Shown piece after piece: positions 43,004 through 52,973 of a stretch of DNA of 64,000 nt (position 1 is the first letter of the stretch; each line of letters opens with the position of its first letter). The DNA is from Flavobacteriaceae bacterium (GTDB lineage: Bacteria > Bacteroidota > Bacteroidia > Flavobacteriales > Flavobacteriaceae). The stretch covers positions 62,001 to 126,000 of the forward strand of contig JABXIJ010000015.1 of assembly GCA_013373105.1 (NCBI GenBank), given 5' to 3'. Made by a program: the position numbers and the translations under genes. The notes beneath the pieces were generated by a model. The model saw only the letters and a list, made by a program, of their open reading frames with translations, made no database searches and had not been told where the DNA came from.

Positions 43004-44194
43004 TTAGTTTGGGTAAACTTTTAATGCTTCTTTTAGAATTTCTACAGCAGTTATTAAATCTTTTTTATTTAAAACATATGCAATTCTAACTTGATTTTTA
43101 CCTTCACCATTAGTTGAATAGAATCCACTTGCTGGTGCTACCATTACTGTTTGGTTTTTATAGTTGAATTTTTCTAGAATCCACTGAGCAAACTTATCAG
43201 TATCATTAACAGGCAACTCAGCAACACAATAGAAAGCTCCTTTAGGTTTGGCAACTCTAACACCATCAATTTTTTCAAGTTCAGAAATTAAAGTATTTCT
43301 TCTATCTACATATTCTTCAATTACTTCATCAAAATAAGATTGTGGTGTATCAAGGGCTGCTTCACTAGCTATTAATGCATAGGTTGGTGGGCTTAATCTT
43401 GCCTGAGCAAATTTTAAAGCTGTGTTTATAAATTCTTCATTTTTAGACACTATACAACCAATTCTTGCTCCACACATACTGTAACGTTTAGAAACAGAAT
43501 CGATAACTATAGCGTTTTTTTCTAAGCCTTCAATTTGCATTACAGAAGTGTGTTGTAAACCATCATAAGCAAACTCTCTGTATACTTCGTCAGCAATTAA
43601 AAACAAATCGTGTTTTAATACAATTGCTTTTAATTTTTCAATTTCTTCTTTGGTATATAAATAACCAGTAGGATTTCCTGGATTGCAGATTAAAATTGCT
43701 TTAGTTTTAGCTGTGATTAACTTTTCGAACTCTTCTATTTTTGGTAAAGCAAAATTGTTTTCTATTGTAGAAATTACAGGAACTACTTTAACACCAGAAG
43801 CAGTTGAAAAACCATTGTAATTGGCGTAGAATGGTTCAGGAATAATTATTTCATCTCCTGGATCTGTAATACTTCCCATAGCAAATAAAAGTGCTTCTGA
43901 ACCACCAGTAGTTACTATAATGTCTTTTTCTGTAACATTAATGTTGTTGTTTTGATAGTATTTAGAAAGCTTTATTCTATATTCTTCTGAACCTTCAGAT
44001 CTTGCATAAGACAATGTTTCTATAGAGTTGTTTTTTACAGCATCCAAGGCAACTTGAGGTGTCTTTATGTCTGGTTGACCAATATTTAAATGATAAACAT
44101 GAATTCCATTTTTTTTAGCATTTTCTGCAAAAGGTACTAATTTTCTTATTGGTGATTCTGGCATTTGAGAGCCTTTTCTAGAAATAACAGGCAT
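43004..44194 (-). CDS. class I/II aminotransferase (AspC-like)
   Basis: 396-aa PLP-dependent aminotransferase of the aspartate aminotransferase superfamily. Features: NIGQPDIKTP near 37-46, TTGGSEALLFA near 95-105 (phosphate cup), NPGNPTG at 171-177, ADEVYREF at 201-208, and the PLP lysine Lys236 in SVSKRYSMCGARIG. Substrate (aspartate, or a branched or aromatic acid) cannot be told. It is probably the first gene of the operon that continues into murB. Confidence 0.9.
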   Translation of the reverse strand: MPVISRKGSQMPESPIRKLVPFAENAKKNGIHVYHLNIGQPDIKTPQVALDAVKNNSIETLSYARSEGSEEYRIKLSKYYQNNNINVTEKDIIVTTGGSEALLFAMGSITDPGDEIIIPEPFYANYNGFSTASGVKVVPVISTIENNFALPKIEEFEKLITAKTKAILICNPGNPTGYLYTKEEIEKLKAIVLKHDLFLIADEVYREFAYDGLQHTSVMQIEGLEKNAIVIDSVSKRYSMCGARIGCIVSKNEEFINTALKFAQARLSPPTYALIASEAALDTPQSYFDEVIEEYVDRRNTLISELEKIDGVRVAKPKGAFYCVAELPVNDTDKFAQWILEKFNYKNQTVMVAPASGFYSTNGEGKNQVRIAYVLNKKDLITAVEILKEALKVYPN

Positions 44195-44327
44195 TATTTT
44201 TTACTTTTTAGTTGTGCAAATTTCTAAAATAATTTTCAAACTTTGCTGCCTATTTTGTATTTCTTTTAAAGGTTAAATTTTTGCTAAATATTATATTGGT
44301 AAAGTGTTAATTTGTAAATTAGATTTA

Positions 44328-45689
44328 ATGAGTAAACACACTGTTAAACATATTTTTAGAGGGGTAGTTTTTTTACTTATTGTTGTATTATCTTCACAAA
44401 TAAATGCTCAAGATGGGTTTAGGTTTATAAACCAAAACAAAAATTATGAAAGAGTAAAGTTTAAATTAATAAACAATTTAATTGTAGTTCCATTAGAAAT
44501 TAATGGGAAAGAATTATCTTTTATTTTAGATACTGGCGTTAGTAAAATCATTTTGTTTAATATCACTCAAAATGATAGTATTGGTTTAAACAACGTTGAA
44601 AAAGTCTCTTTACAAGGTCTAGGTAAAGGTGAACCAGTTGATGCTTTATTATCTAAACATAATAGGCTAAAAGTAGAAAATTTAGTTAGTAACAATGAAA
44701 CTATATACATTATAGTTAGAGATTACTTCGATCTTTCTTCTAAAATGGGAACCACTATTCATGGGGTTCTTGGTTATGATTTGCTTAGTAATTTTGTGGT
44801 TAAGATAAATTATATAAAAAAGTACATCGATTTTTATAGACCAGAAACTTTTGAAAAAAAGAAGTGTAGGAGATGTGAAACTTTTCCAATTCAATTTTAT
44901 AGGAGAAAACCATTTATAGATGCAAAAGTTCAATTAGATACTATAGGTAACACTTTAACAGATGTTAAATTATTAATAGACTCAGGAGGAAGTGATGCTC
45001 TTTGGATGTTTGAACATACTAAACCAGAAATTATAACACCAAAAAATTATTTTAAAGACATTTTAGGTGAAGGTTTAAGTGGCGCTATTTATGGTAATAG
45101 AAGTAGGGTAAAAAAGTTTAAACTTGGTAAATTTGATATAGAAAATCCAACTGTATCTTTTTTAGATAGTGTTTCTACAAAAAATGCTAGAGGTTTAAAA
45201 GAACGAAATGGAAGTATAGGAGCTGATATTTTAAGAAGATTTATAGTTTGGTTTGATTATAGAAATAAAGAGGTTACTCTTAAAAAAAATGGTTCATTAA
45301 CAAAAGGCTTTAACTATAACATGAGTTGTTTAGAGGTAGTTTATAATGGAAAACAATTAGTAAGAGAAAAAGATGAAAGATTAATAATTGATGGATACCA
45401 ACAACAAGGATTAAAATCATCTAAATCTATAGACTTTATAATTAGTTATTCTTATAGATTTAAACCTTCTTATCGTATTAAAAATGTATTAGAAAACTCA
45501 CCAGCAGCTTTAGCTGGTTTGAAAAAAGATGACATTATACTAAAAATAAATAATACTGCTGCTCATAATTTAAAACTGAGTGATATCAATTATAAATTCC
45601 AAGAAAAAGATGGTGGAAAAATGAGACTGACAGTTTCAAGAAACGGTCAAATAATGAAATTTAAATTTAAATTAGAGAAAAAGATTTAG
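44328..45689 (+). CDS. secreted retropepsin-like aspartyl protease with PDZ domain
   Basis: 453-aa exported protein. The ATG at 44328 (MSKHTVKHIFRG) gives a signal peptide ending near INAQ; a GTG eight codons upstream is less likely. Two retropepsin-type half-domains each carry the active Asp: DTGVS and, about 150 residues on, DSGGS. The two copies in one chain make a pepsin-like pseudodimer. A PDZ domain (about the last 95 residues; ENSPAALAGLKKDDIILKINN) follows. Probably a periplasmic protease; substrate unknown. The convergent DUF1573 gene ends 6 bases away. Confidence 0.85.
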   Translation: MSKHTVKHIFRGVVFLLIVVLSSQINAQDGFRFINQNKNYERVKFKLINNLIVVPLEINGKELSFILDTGVSKIILFNITQNDSIGLNNVEKVSLQGLGKGEPVDALLSKHNRLKVENLVSNNETIYIIVRDYFDLSSKMGTTIHGVLGYDLLSNFVVKINYIKKYIDFYRPETFEKKKCRRCETFPIQFYRRKPFIDAKVQLDTIGNTLTDVKLLIDSGGSDALWMFEHTKPEIITPKNYFKDILGEGLSGAIYGNRSRVKKFKLGKFDIENPTVSFLDSVSTKNARGLKERNGSIGADILRRFIVWFDYRNKEVTLKKNGSLTKGFNYNMSCLEVVYNGKQLVREKDERLIIDGYQQQGLKSSKSIDFIISYSYRFKPSYRIKNVLENSPAALAGLKKDDIILKINNTAAHNLKLSDINYKFQEKDGGKMRLTVSRNGQIMKFKFKLEKKI

Positions 45690-45695
45690 CTATTT

Positions 45696-46103
45696 TTAAT
45701 TAGATAGCATGCTTTTTTCTTTTTCCAAAGAACCTTTTTTTACCACATTACCTTTAATTCTTACTATTTTTATTCCATTGTTAGCTTTAACGTTTGAATA
45801 AATTGTAATTTGTTTAGAAAAACCACCAAGCTTATTAGTATCATAAGACACAGTAATTTTACCTTTTTTACCAGGCATAATTGGTTCTTTAGGTTTTTCT
45901 GGTACTGTGCAACCACAAGAAGATCTTATATTTTTTATAAAAAGAGGAGCTTTACCAGTATTTGTAAATTCAAAAACTCTTTTACCATTAGAACCCATTT
46001 CAATTTCACCGTAGTTTATTAGCTCACTTTCGAACTTAAATTCCTGTGCATTAGCTGTTAATGTAAATAAAAAAACGATTAAAAGAGTATTTAAAACTTT
46101 CAT
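45696..46103 (-). CDS. DUF1573 exported protein
   Basis: 135-aa protein with a signal peptide (1-19, ending TANAQ) and one ASH/MSP-like beta-sandwich domain of DUF1573 (FEFTNTGKAPLFIKNI, SSCGCTVPEKP, GKKGKITVSYDT). The CGC pair may form a disulfide or bind a metal. Very common in Bacteroidota, with unknown function; adhesion or protein interaction is suggested by the fold. Confidence 0.88.
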   Translation of the reverse strand: MKVLNTLLIVFLFTLTANAQEFKFESELINYGEIEMGSNGKRVFEFTNTGKAPLFIKNIRSSCGCTVPEKPKEPIMPGKKGKITVSYDTNKLGGFSKQITIYSNVKANNGIKIVRIKGNVVKKGSLEKEKSMLSN

Positions 46104-46187
46104 AAGTATTGATTTTAGGGTAAATTTAAAATTAAAATTTTGTTTTAAAAAATCAAGACTACATTTTTACTACAAAAAAGAGAATTG

Positions 46188-46195
46188 TATTTTTG
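46188..46195 (+). promoter_or_regulatory. -7 box of valS
   Basis: TATTTTTG, a full TAnnTTTG match. An in-frame TTG (46193) lies inside this box and so cannot be the start; ATG 46226 is 30 bases downstream. Confidence 0.5.
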
Positions 46196-46225
46196 CCAAC
46201 TATATTTCAAAAAGAATACCAAAGT

Positions 46226-48862
46226 ATGACAATCCCATCAAAATATGATGCTAGCCAAGTAGAAGATAAATGGTATGAATACTGGATGAAAAATAATTAT
46301 TTTCATTCAACTCCAGATGAAAGAGAGCCTTATACAATTGTAATTCCACCACCAAATGTAACTGGTGTATTACATATGGGGCATATGTTGAATAACACCA
46401 TTCAAGATGTCTTAATTAGACGTGCACGTTTGTTGGGTAAAAATGCATGTTGGGTTCCAGGTACAGATCATGCTTCAATAGCCACAGAAGCTAAAGTTGT
46501 TGCTAAATTAAAAGAGCAAGGAATTAATAAAAGTGATTTAACTCGCGAAGAATTTTTACAACATTCTTTTGATTGGAAAAATGAATATGGAGGTATAATT
46601 CTAGAGCAATTAAAAAAGTTAGGGGCTTCTTGTGATTGGGAACGAACTGCATTCACAATGGATCCAGAAATGTCTGAATCTGTAATTAAAGTTTTTGTTG
46701 ATTTATACAATAAAGAATTGATATACAGAGGTTACAGGATGGTAAATTGGGATCCTGAAGCTAAAACAACACTATCTGATGAGGAAGTGATTTATGAAGA
46801 AAAGCAAGGTAATTTATATTACTTGCAATATAAGATTGAAGGTTCAGAAGACACGTTAACTATTGCTACTACAAGACCAGAAACTATTTTTGGAGATTCT
46901 GCAATTTGTATCAATCCAAATGATGAAAGATTTACACATTTAAAAAATAAAAAAGCAATTGTGCCAATCTGTAATAGAGTAGTGCCAATTATTGAAGATG
47001 AATATGTAGATATTGAATTTGGAACAGGTTGCTTAAAAGTAACACCTGCACATGATGAAAACGATAAGGTTTTAGGAGATAAACACAATCTAGAAGTTAT
47101 AGATATTTTTAATGATGATGCATCTTTAAATTCCTTTGGTTTACATTATGAAGGGCAAGATAGATTTGCCGTAAGAAAAGCTATTGTTAAAGAGTTAGAG
47201 GAAGCAGGAGTTTTAATTAAAACCGAACAACATACCAATAAAGTTGGTACTTCTGAAAGAACAAAAGCAGTTATAGAGCCAAGATTGTCAGATCAATGGT
47301 TTTTAAAAATGGAAGACTTAGTTAAGCCTGCTATAGAAGCTGTTCTAGGTGATGATAATGAAGTTAATTTAGTACCTAAAAAGTTCGAAAACACCTATCG
47401 TCATTGGATGGAAAATATTCGTGATTGGAATATTTCTCGTCAACTTTGGTGGGGACAACAAATACCAGCTTATTATTATGGAGATGGTAATAATGATTTT
47501 GTAGTAGCAGAATCAATTGACAAAGCTCTTGAATTAGCTAAAGAAAAATCTAAAAATCTAAATTTAAAAGCTTCAGATTTAAAACAAGATGAAGATGCTT
47601 TAGATACATGGTTTTCTTCTTGGTTATGGCCAATGTCAGTTTTTGATGGAATTCGTAATCCAAATAACGAGGAATTCAACTATTATTATCCTACAAACGA
47701 CTTAGTAACAGGACCAGATATTTTATTCTTTTGGGTTGCTAGAATGATTATTGCTGGTTATGAGTTTAATGGGCAAAAACCATTTAGAAATGTTTACTTA
47801 ACAGGTTTAGTGCGTGATAAACAACGTAGAAAAATGTCTAAATCTCTTGGCAACTCACCAGACGCTTTAAAGTTAATTGAAACATATGGTGCAGATGGTG
47901 TTAGAGTTGGTTTATTATTAAGCTCAGCAGCTGGTAATGATTTGTTATTTGACGAAGATTTATGTCAACAAGGAAAAGGTTTTGCCAATAAAATTTGGAA
48001 CTCATTTAGGCTTATAAAAGGTTGGGAAATTGATAAAAATTTAGAGCAACCTGAAACTGCAAAAATTGGTTTAACTTGGTTTAATGCAAAGTTTAATAAA
48101 GCTCTAGAAGAAATAGAAGATCATTTTTCTAAATATAGATTAAGTGATGCCTTAATGACTATCTATAAATTAATTATGGACGATTTCTCTTCTTGGTTAT
48201 TAGAAATTGTTAAACCTGCATATCAACAACCAATTGATGTAAAAACCTATAATTCTGTAATTGAAGTTTTAGAAAATAACTTAAAGATATTACATCCTTT
48301 TATGCCTTTCTTAACTGAAGAAATTTGGCAACATATTACTGAAAGAACTGCAGAAGAAGCTTTAATTATTGCTAAATACCCAGTTAAAGAAAACTTTTCA
48401 ACTCAAATTATTTCTGAGTTTGAATTTGCAACTGAAGTAGTTTCAGGAATTAGAACGATTAGAAAAGAGAAAAACATTTCTTTTAAAGATGCTATTGAAT
48501 TGTTTGTAATTGATAATGAAAACGCTACAAAAGACTTTGATGCTGTAATTCAGAAACTAACAAATACATCATCTATAAATTATGTAAATGATAAAGTTGA
48601 TGGAGCATCGTTTAGAGTAAAATCTAACGAATACTTTGTGCCAATTTCTGCAGCAAATATTGATGTTGAAGCTGAAATTAATAAACTAAATGCAGAGCTT
48701 AAAAGAGCTGAAGGTTTTTTAATTGGAATTCAAAAAAAGCTGTCAAACGAACGTTTTGTAGCTAATGCACCTGAAAAAGTAATAGATTTAGAACGCAAAA
48801 AAGAATCTGATACTTTAGCTAAAATTGAGACTATAAAAAGTAGTTTAGCTAGCTTACAATAA
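46226..48862 (+). CDS. valS: valyl-tRNA synthetase
   Basis: Class I synthetase that charges tRNA-Val, 878 aa from ATG 46226 ([20 protein letters not shown]). HIGH motif as HMGH in [13 protein letters not shown] near 40-52, CP1 editing domain (about 190-330), KMSKS in [13 protein letters not shown] near 535, an anticodon-binding domain (about 615-760) and a C-terminal coiled coil (about 815-878, Lys/Glu/Ala-rich) that is typical of ValS. The stop codon is embedded in a bidirectional terminator. Confidence 0.97.
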   Translation: MTIPSKYDASQVEDKWYEYWMKNNYFHSTPDEREPYTIVIPPPNVTGVLHMGHMLNNTIQDVLIRRARLLGKNACWVPGTDHASIATEAKVVAKLKEQGINKSDLTREEFLQHSFDWKNEYGGIILEQLKKLGASCDWERTAFTMDPEMSESVIKVFVDLYNKELIYRGYRMVNWDPEAKTTLSDEEVIYEEKQGNLYYLQYKIEGSEDTLTIATTRPETIFGDSAICINPNDERFTHLKNKKAIVPICNRVVPIIEDEYVDIEFGTGCLKVTPAHDENDKVLGDKHNLEVIDIFNDDASLNSFGLHYEGQDRFAVRKAIVKELEEAGVLIKTEQHTNKVGTSERTKAVIEPRLSDQWFLKMEDLVKPAIEAVLGDDNEVNLVPKKFENTYRHWMENIRDWNISRQLWWGQQIPAYYYGDGNNDFVVAESIDKALELAKEKSKNLNLKASDLKQDEDALDTWFSSWLWPMSVFDGIRNPNNEEFNYYYPTNDLVTGPDILFFWVARMIIAGYEFNGQKPFRNVYLTGLVRDKQRRKMSKSLGNSPDALKLIETYGADGVRVGLLLSSAAGNDLLFDEDLCQQGKGFANKIWNSFRLIKGWEIDKNLEQPETAKIGLTWFNAKFNKALEEIEDHFSKYRLSDALMTIYKLIMDDFSSWLLEIVKPAYQQPIDVKTYNSVIEVLENNLKILHPFMPFLTEEIWQHITERTAEEALIIAKYPVKENFSTQIISEFEFATEVVSGIRTIRKEKNISFKDAIELFVIDNENATKDFDAVIQKLTNTSSINYVNDKVDGASFRVKSNEYFVPISAANIDVEAEINKLNAELKRAEGFLIGIQKKLSNERFVANAPEKVIDLERKKESDTLAKIETIKSSLASLQ

Positions 48863-48891
48863 AAAAAGCGTTCATATGAACGCTTTTTTAT
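48862..48891. terminator. bidirectional intrinsic terminator, valS / aldo-keto reductase
   Basis: Palindromic stem AAAAAAGCGTTCA / TGAACGCTTTTTT with A- and T-runs on both sides, lying between the two convergent genes and touching the valS stop. Confidence 0.88.
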
Positions 48892-48892
48892 T

Positions 48893-49876
48893 TTATAAAG
48901 TAATTGCATTTATTTCTTTGATTTCTTCCTCTGAAAACTCAATATTTTTAGTTGCTTTTAAACAATCTAGAATTTGCTCAGTTTTGCTTGCGCCAATTAA
49001 AACTGAGGTAATTCTTTCATCCTTTAAAATCCAAGAAATTGCCATTTGTGCTAAATTTTGATTTCTCTTTTCAGCAACCTTATTTAATGCTTTCATTTTG
49101 GGTAACATTTCTAAAACCTGGTCAGTTTTTAAGTAACGTCCATCTTTTACTGCTCTAGAATCTTCAGGTATTTTATCTAAATATTTGTTGGTTAACATAC
49201 CTTGTGCTAGTGGAGAATAGCAGATAGCTCCTATTCTGTTGTCTTTTATCAATTCTAAAAGTTCATCTTCTATCCAACGTTCAAATAAGTTATATCTAGG
49301 CTGATGGATTAAACAAGGTGTGCCTAAATCTTTTAAAATTTTATAAGCTTCTTTTGCTCTTTCTGGATGATAATTTGATATTCCAATATAAAGTGCTTTT
49401 CCTTGTTTTACCATTAAATCTAAAGTTCCCATAGTTTCTTCTAAAGGTGTTTCATAATCTGGTCTATGATGATAAAAAATATCTACATAGTCTATGTTCA
49501 TACGCTTTAAACTTTGGTCTAAACTTGAAATCAAATACTTTTTCGAACCAAAATCACCATAAGGTCCAGGCCACATATCGTAACCTGCTTTTGTTGAAAT
49601 TATTAACTCATCTCTGTAAGATTTAAATTCCTCTCGCAAAATTTTACCTAAAGTAGTTTCTGCAGAGCCATAGGGAGGTCCATAATTATTAGCTAAATCA
49701 AAATGAGTGATTCCATTATCAAAAGCACATTTTAAAAGATTTTTAGCATTATCATAATCATCATTTTCGCCAAAGTTATGCCATAATCCTAAAGATAATT
49801 CAGGTAAAAGTAGTCCACTATTACCAGTTCTTCTATAGTTTATTTTTTCATATCGATCTTTATCTGCTAAATACAT
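48893..49876 (-). CDS. aldo/keto reductase (YghZ/Kv-beta type)
   Basis: 327-aa NADPH-dependent oxidoreductase with a TIM-barrel fold. The catalytic Tyr is in the FDLANNYGPPYGSAE region (near 59-73), Lys in IISTKAGYDMWPGPYG near 92-107 and His in DIFYHHRPDYETPLEE near 136-151; NADPH contacts are in GVSNYHPE-like and VLIGASKTEQI stretches. It resembles E. coli YghZ, an L-glyceraldehyde-3-phosphate reductase, and clearance of reactive aldehydes is plausible. The start at 49876 follows the dehydrogenase gene by 11 bases, so the two are likely co-transcribed. Confidence 0.88.
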   Translation of the reverse strand: MYLADKDRYEKINYRRTGNSGLLLPELSLGLWHNFGENDDYDNAKNLLKCAFDNGITHFDLANNYGPPYGSAETTLGKILREEFKSYRDELIISTKAGYDMWPGPYGDFGSKKYLISSLDQSLKRMNIDYVDIFYHHRPDYETPLEETMGTLDLMVKQGKALYIGISNYHPERAKEAYKILKDLGTPCLIHQPRYNLFERWIEDELLELIKDNRIGAICYSPLAQGMLTNKYLDKIPEDSRAVKDGRYLKTDQVLEMLPKMKALNKVAEKRNQNLAQMAISWILKDERITSVLIGASKTEQILDCLKATKNIEFSEEEIKEINAITL

Positions 49877-49887
49877 ATGCCTTTTTT

Positions 49888-52800
49888 TTATAATAATGCT
49901 TCTTTTAAAATACTAATAGGATGCTTTGCAATTCTCTTTGTTCCATCAAAAATTTGATGTCTACAACTTGTTCCAGCAGCTGCTATTTCTGTGTTTTCAG
50001 AACAATTTCTAATTTTTGGAAATAAAGTATCTTCACCAACTTGCATAGACACTTTGTAATGTTCTTTTTCATAACCAAAGGAACCTGCCATTCCACAACA
50101 ACCAGTATTCATTATCGTTACTTTATAATTTTCAGGAAGATTTAACATGGTAAAACTAGGATGAATACTAGACAATGTTTTTTGATGACAATGCCCATGA
50201 ATTTTTATTTCTTTTTCTTTTGATGTAAACTGTGATTTACTAATGTTATTTGCTTTTATTTCAGCAGCAATAAACTCCTCAAAAGTTAAGGTGTTTTTTG
50301 CAATTTTTTGAGCTGATTCCTTATCATCAGCTAACCTTAAATACTCATCTCTAAATGTTAATATTGCTGAAGGTTCTATACCAACTAAAGGCGATTCTTC
50401 TGAAATTTTATTTTTAAAAATTTCTATATTCTTATTACAAATTATTTTAGCTTCTCTTAAAAAACCCTTAGAAATATAGCTTCTAGCACTTTCCTCATGT
50501 TCAATAATTTGTATTTTATAACCTAATTTTTCTAATGTATAAATGGCGTCTATTCCAACTTCAGTATCATAATAATTGGTAAATTCATCATTAAATAAGT
50601 AAACTTCTTTTATTAGATTTTCTATTTTATTAGATTTTTTTCTTCTTTGTCTAAGCCGTTTTTTTAATGTTTGGTTGGCTAACTTTGGTATATTTCTTTT
50701 AGTACTAACACCCATTAAAGCTTTTGTAAGTCTTGTATTTAATACTAAATTAGAAAGTTTTGGAGTTAAGCTACCTATCTTATTTAATTTAGCATTGTTA
50801 GCAAATAATTTACTTCTAAAAGAATATCCATTTGTTTCTTGATACTGATACAAAAACTCGGCTTTCATTGTAGCAATATCTACATTACTTGGACATTCAG
50901 AAGCACAAGCTTTACAACTTAAACATAAATCTAATACTTTTTTAAGATCTTGAGAATCAAACTTGTTTACTGCATTATTGTTAGTTAAAACCTCTCGTAA
51001 AGTATTTGCTCTAGCTCTTGTAGTTTCCTTTTCATTTTTAGTAGCTCTGTAGCTAGGACACATGGTTCCACCTGCTTCAATAGGTTTTCTACAATCTCCA
51101 GAACCATTACATTTTTCAGCTAATTTTAAAATCCCTTCGCTATCAGAAAAATCTTGTAGAGTTTCAATATCTGGTTCAATTCTGTCTATTTCATAACGTA
51201 GGTTTTTATCCATAGGAAAAGCATCAGTAATTTTCCCTTTGTTAAAAACATTATTTGGGTCAAATCCTTTTTTAATTTGTTTTAATAATTGATAATTTTT
51301 TTCACCAATCATTAATGGAATAAACTCAGCACGAACAATTCCATCTCCATGTTCACCTGAAAATGAGCCTTTATATTTTTTAACCAGCTTTGCAGTTTCA
51401 GTAGTTATTTTTCTAAATAAAATAACATCTTGTTGTTTCTTTAGATTTAAAATAGGACGTAAATGCAACTCTCCAGCTCCAGCATGAGCGTAATACACAG
51501 CTTTCTGCTGATATTTAGCCATTATTTCAGAGAATTCTTCAATATAAGCTGGCAAATCTTCTAAAGCTACAGCTGTATCTTCTATACAAGCTACAGCTTT
51601 CATATCACCAACCATATTTCCAAGAGAACCTAAACCAGCTTTTCTTAAGTAATGAACTTTAGAAATATCGTTTCCAAAAACTTTAGGATAGTAATATCCA
51701 AACTTGTTTTTTTCTAAATCTGCAATTAAGTTATTCGCAAGAGTTTCAGCTTCATCAGTTGTATTTGCTACAACTTCTAACATTAATATTGCCTCAGGAT
51801 CTCCTTGAATAAAGAATCTGTTTTTTGCTAATTCTCTATTGTTTTTGGTACAATCTAAAATAGTTTTATCCATTAGTTCACAATTGTATAAATTGTGATT
51901 CATGGCAAGTAAGGTGGCTTTTAAGCTTTCATTTATACTATTGAAATGAGCGCAAACCATAATACTTTTTTTAGGTGGAATAGTATCTAATTGCAAAGTA
52001 ATTGCAGTTGAAAAAGCTAAAGTACCTTCGCTACCTGCTAGTAGTTTTGCAATATTAGTTGTAGGCTCTGAACCACCAAATAAGTCAGATTTCAGAAATT
52101 CATCAATTGCATAACCTGTACACCTTCTATGAATGGTTTCTTTTGGGAATTCAGCTTTAATTTCTTGTTGAACAGATGCTGAATTTAACTCTTCATAAAT
52201 AGTTTTATAAATTTTACCTTCTAGGCTATTTTCTTTTGTTTTATTTAAAAATTCATTAGAAGTTATTTCAGCAAAACTAGCTTTACTACCATCACTTAAA
52301 ATTGCATCTATAGCTAAAACTTTATCACGAGTAACTCCATACTTTATAGAAGTGCTGCCAGAAGAATTGTTGCCAACCATGCCTCCAATCATACACCTAT
52401 TAGAAGTAGATGTATTTGGTCCAAAAAATAATTGAAAAGGCTTTAAAAATTCATTTAATGAATCTCGTACAATTCCTGGTTGAAGTTTAATAGTTTTATG
52501 TTCTTCATCAAAAGAAATGATATTTGTAAAATACTTAGAAATATCTACAATAATTCCATCACCAACACACTGTCCTGCAAGAGATGTGCCAGCTGTTCTT
52601 GGTATTAAAGTAATATTGTTTTTTAAAGCAAAATCAATTAAAAGAACAATATCCTCATCATCTTTTGGAAAAGCAACAGCAAGTGGAATTTTTCTGTAAA
52701 CAGATGCATCTGTTGCGTATAATGTTTTATGCAAATCATCAAATAAAACTTCACCCTTTAAAGTGCTATGTAGTTTCGTTAAGTCTTTTGTTGATGCCAT
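49888..52800 (-). CDS. FAD/Fe-S D-2-hydroxyacid dehydrogenase (GlcD-GlcF fusion, YdiJ-like)
   Basis: 970-aa fusion. The N-terminal half is an FAD-binding type 4 oxidase (PRTAGTSLAGQCVGDGI near 62-78, GGMVGNNSSGSTSIKYG near 138-154), followed by the FAD-oxidase C domain ending in SGEHGDGIVRAEFIP. The second half carries two 4Fe-4S-type clusters (CNGSGDCRKP with a following TMCPS; CLSCKACASECPSNVD) and two CCG-type motifs (HGHCHQKTLSS and NTGCCGMAGSFGYE). This matches YdiJ of E. coli, a D-2-hydroxyglutarate dehydrogenase, and D-lactate dehydrogenases of the same build. It probably passes electrons to the quinone pool. Confidence 0.88.
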   Translation of the reverse strand: MASTKDLTKLHSTLKGEVLFDDLHKTLYATDASVYRKIPLAVAFPKDDEDIVLLIDFALKNNITLIPRTAGTSLAGQCVGDGIIVDISKYFTNIISFDEEHKTIKLQPGIVRDSLNEFLKPFQLFFGPNTSTSNRCMIGGMVGNNSSGSTSIKYGVTRDKVLAIDAILSDGSKASFAEITSNEFLNKTKENSLEGKIYKTIYEELNSASVQQEIKAEFPKETIHRRCTGYAIDEFLKSDLFGGSEPTTNIAKLLAGSEGTLAFSTAITLQLDTIPPKKSIMVCAHFNSINESLKATLLAMNHNLYNCELMDKTILDCTKNNRELAKNRFFIQGDPEAILMLEVVANTTDEAETLANNLIADLEKNKFGYYYPKVFGNDISKVHYLRKAGLGSLGNMVGDMKAVACIEDTAVALEDLPAYIEEFSEIMAKYQQKAVYYAHAGAGELHLRPILNLKKQQDVILFRKITTETAKLVKKYKGSFSGEHGDGIVRAEFIPLMIGEKNYQLLKQIKKGFDPNNVFNKGKITDAFPMDKNLRYEIDRIEPDIETLQDFSDSEGILKLAEKCNGSGDCRKPIEAGGTMCPSYRATKNEKETTRARANTLREVLTNNNAVNKFDSQDLKKVLDLCLSCKACASECPSNVDIATMKAEFLYQYQETNGYSFRSKLFANNAKLNKIGSLTPKLSNLVLNTRLTKALMGVSTKRNIPKLANQTLKKRLRQRRKKSNKIENLIKEVYLFNDEFTNYYDTEVGIDAIYTLEKLGYKIQIIEHEESARSYISKGFLREAKIICNKNIEIFKNKISEESPLVGIEPSAILTFRDEYLRLADDKESAQKIAKNTLTFEEFIAAEIKANNISKSQFTSKEKEIKIHGHCHQKTLSSIHPSFTMLNLPENYKVTIMNTGCCGMAGSFGYEKEHYKVSMQVGEDTLFPKIRNCSENTEIAAAGTSCRHQIFDGTKRIAKHPISILKEALL

Positions 52801-52941
52801 AAATTAAAATTTAATCAGATGATGAATTAACAAATATCTAAATAATTGGTGTTAAGCAAAGATTGAAAATTAAAAAATATCCTATTTATTTCAAATCTAT
52901 TTAATATACTCTTTTCAATTTATATTCATTATGTGATTTCT

Positions 52942-52949
52942 TATATTTG
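52942..52949 (+). promoter_or_regulatory. -7 box of the second M14 gene
   Basis: TATATTTG, a full TAnnTTTG match. The longest frame begins with a TTG inside this box, so the real start is ATG 52974. Confidence 0.55.
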
Positions 52950-52973
52950 TGGGCATTCAAATTTTTTACACAC

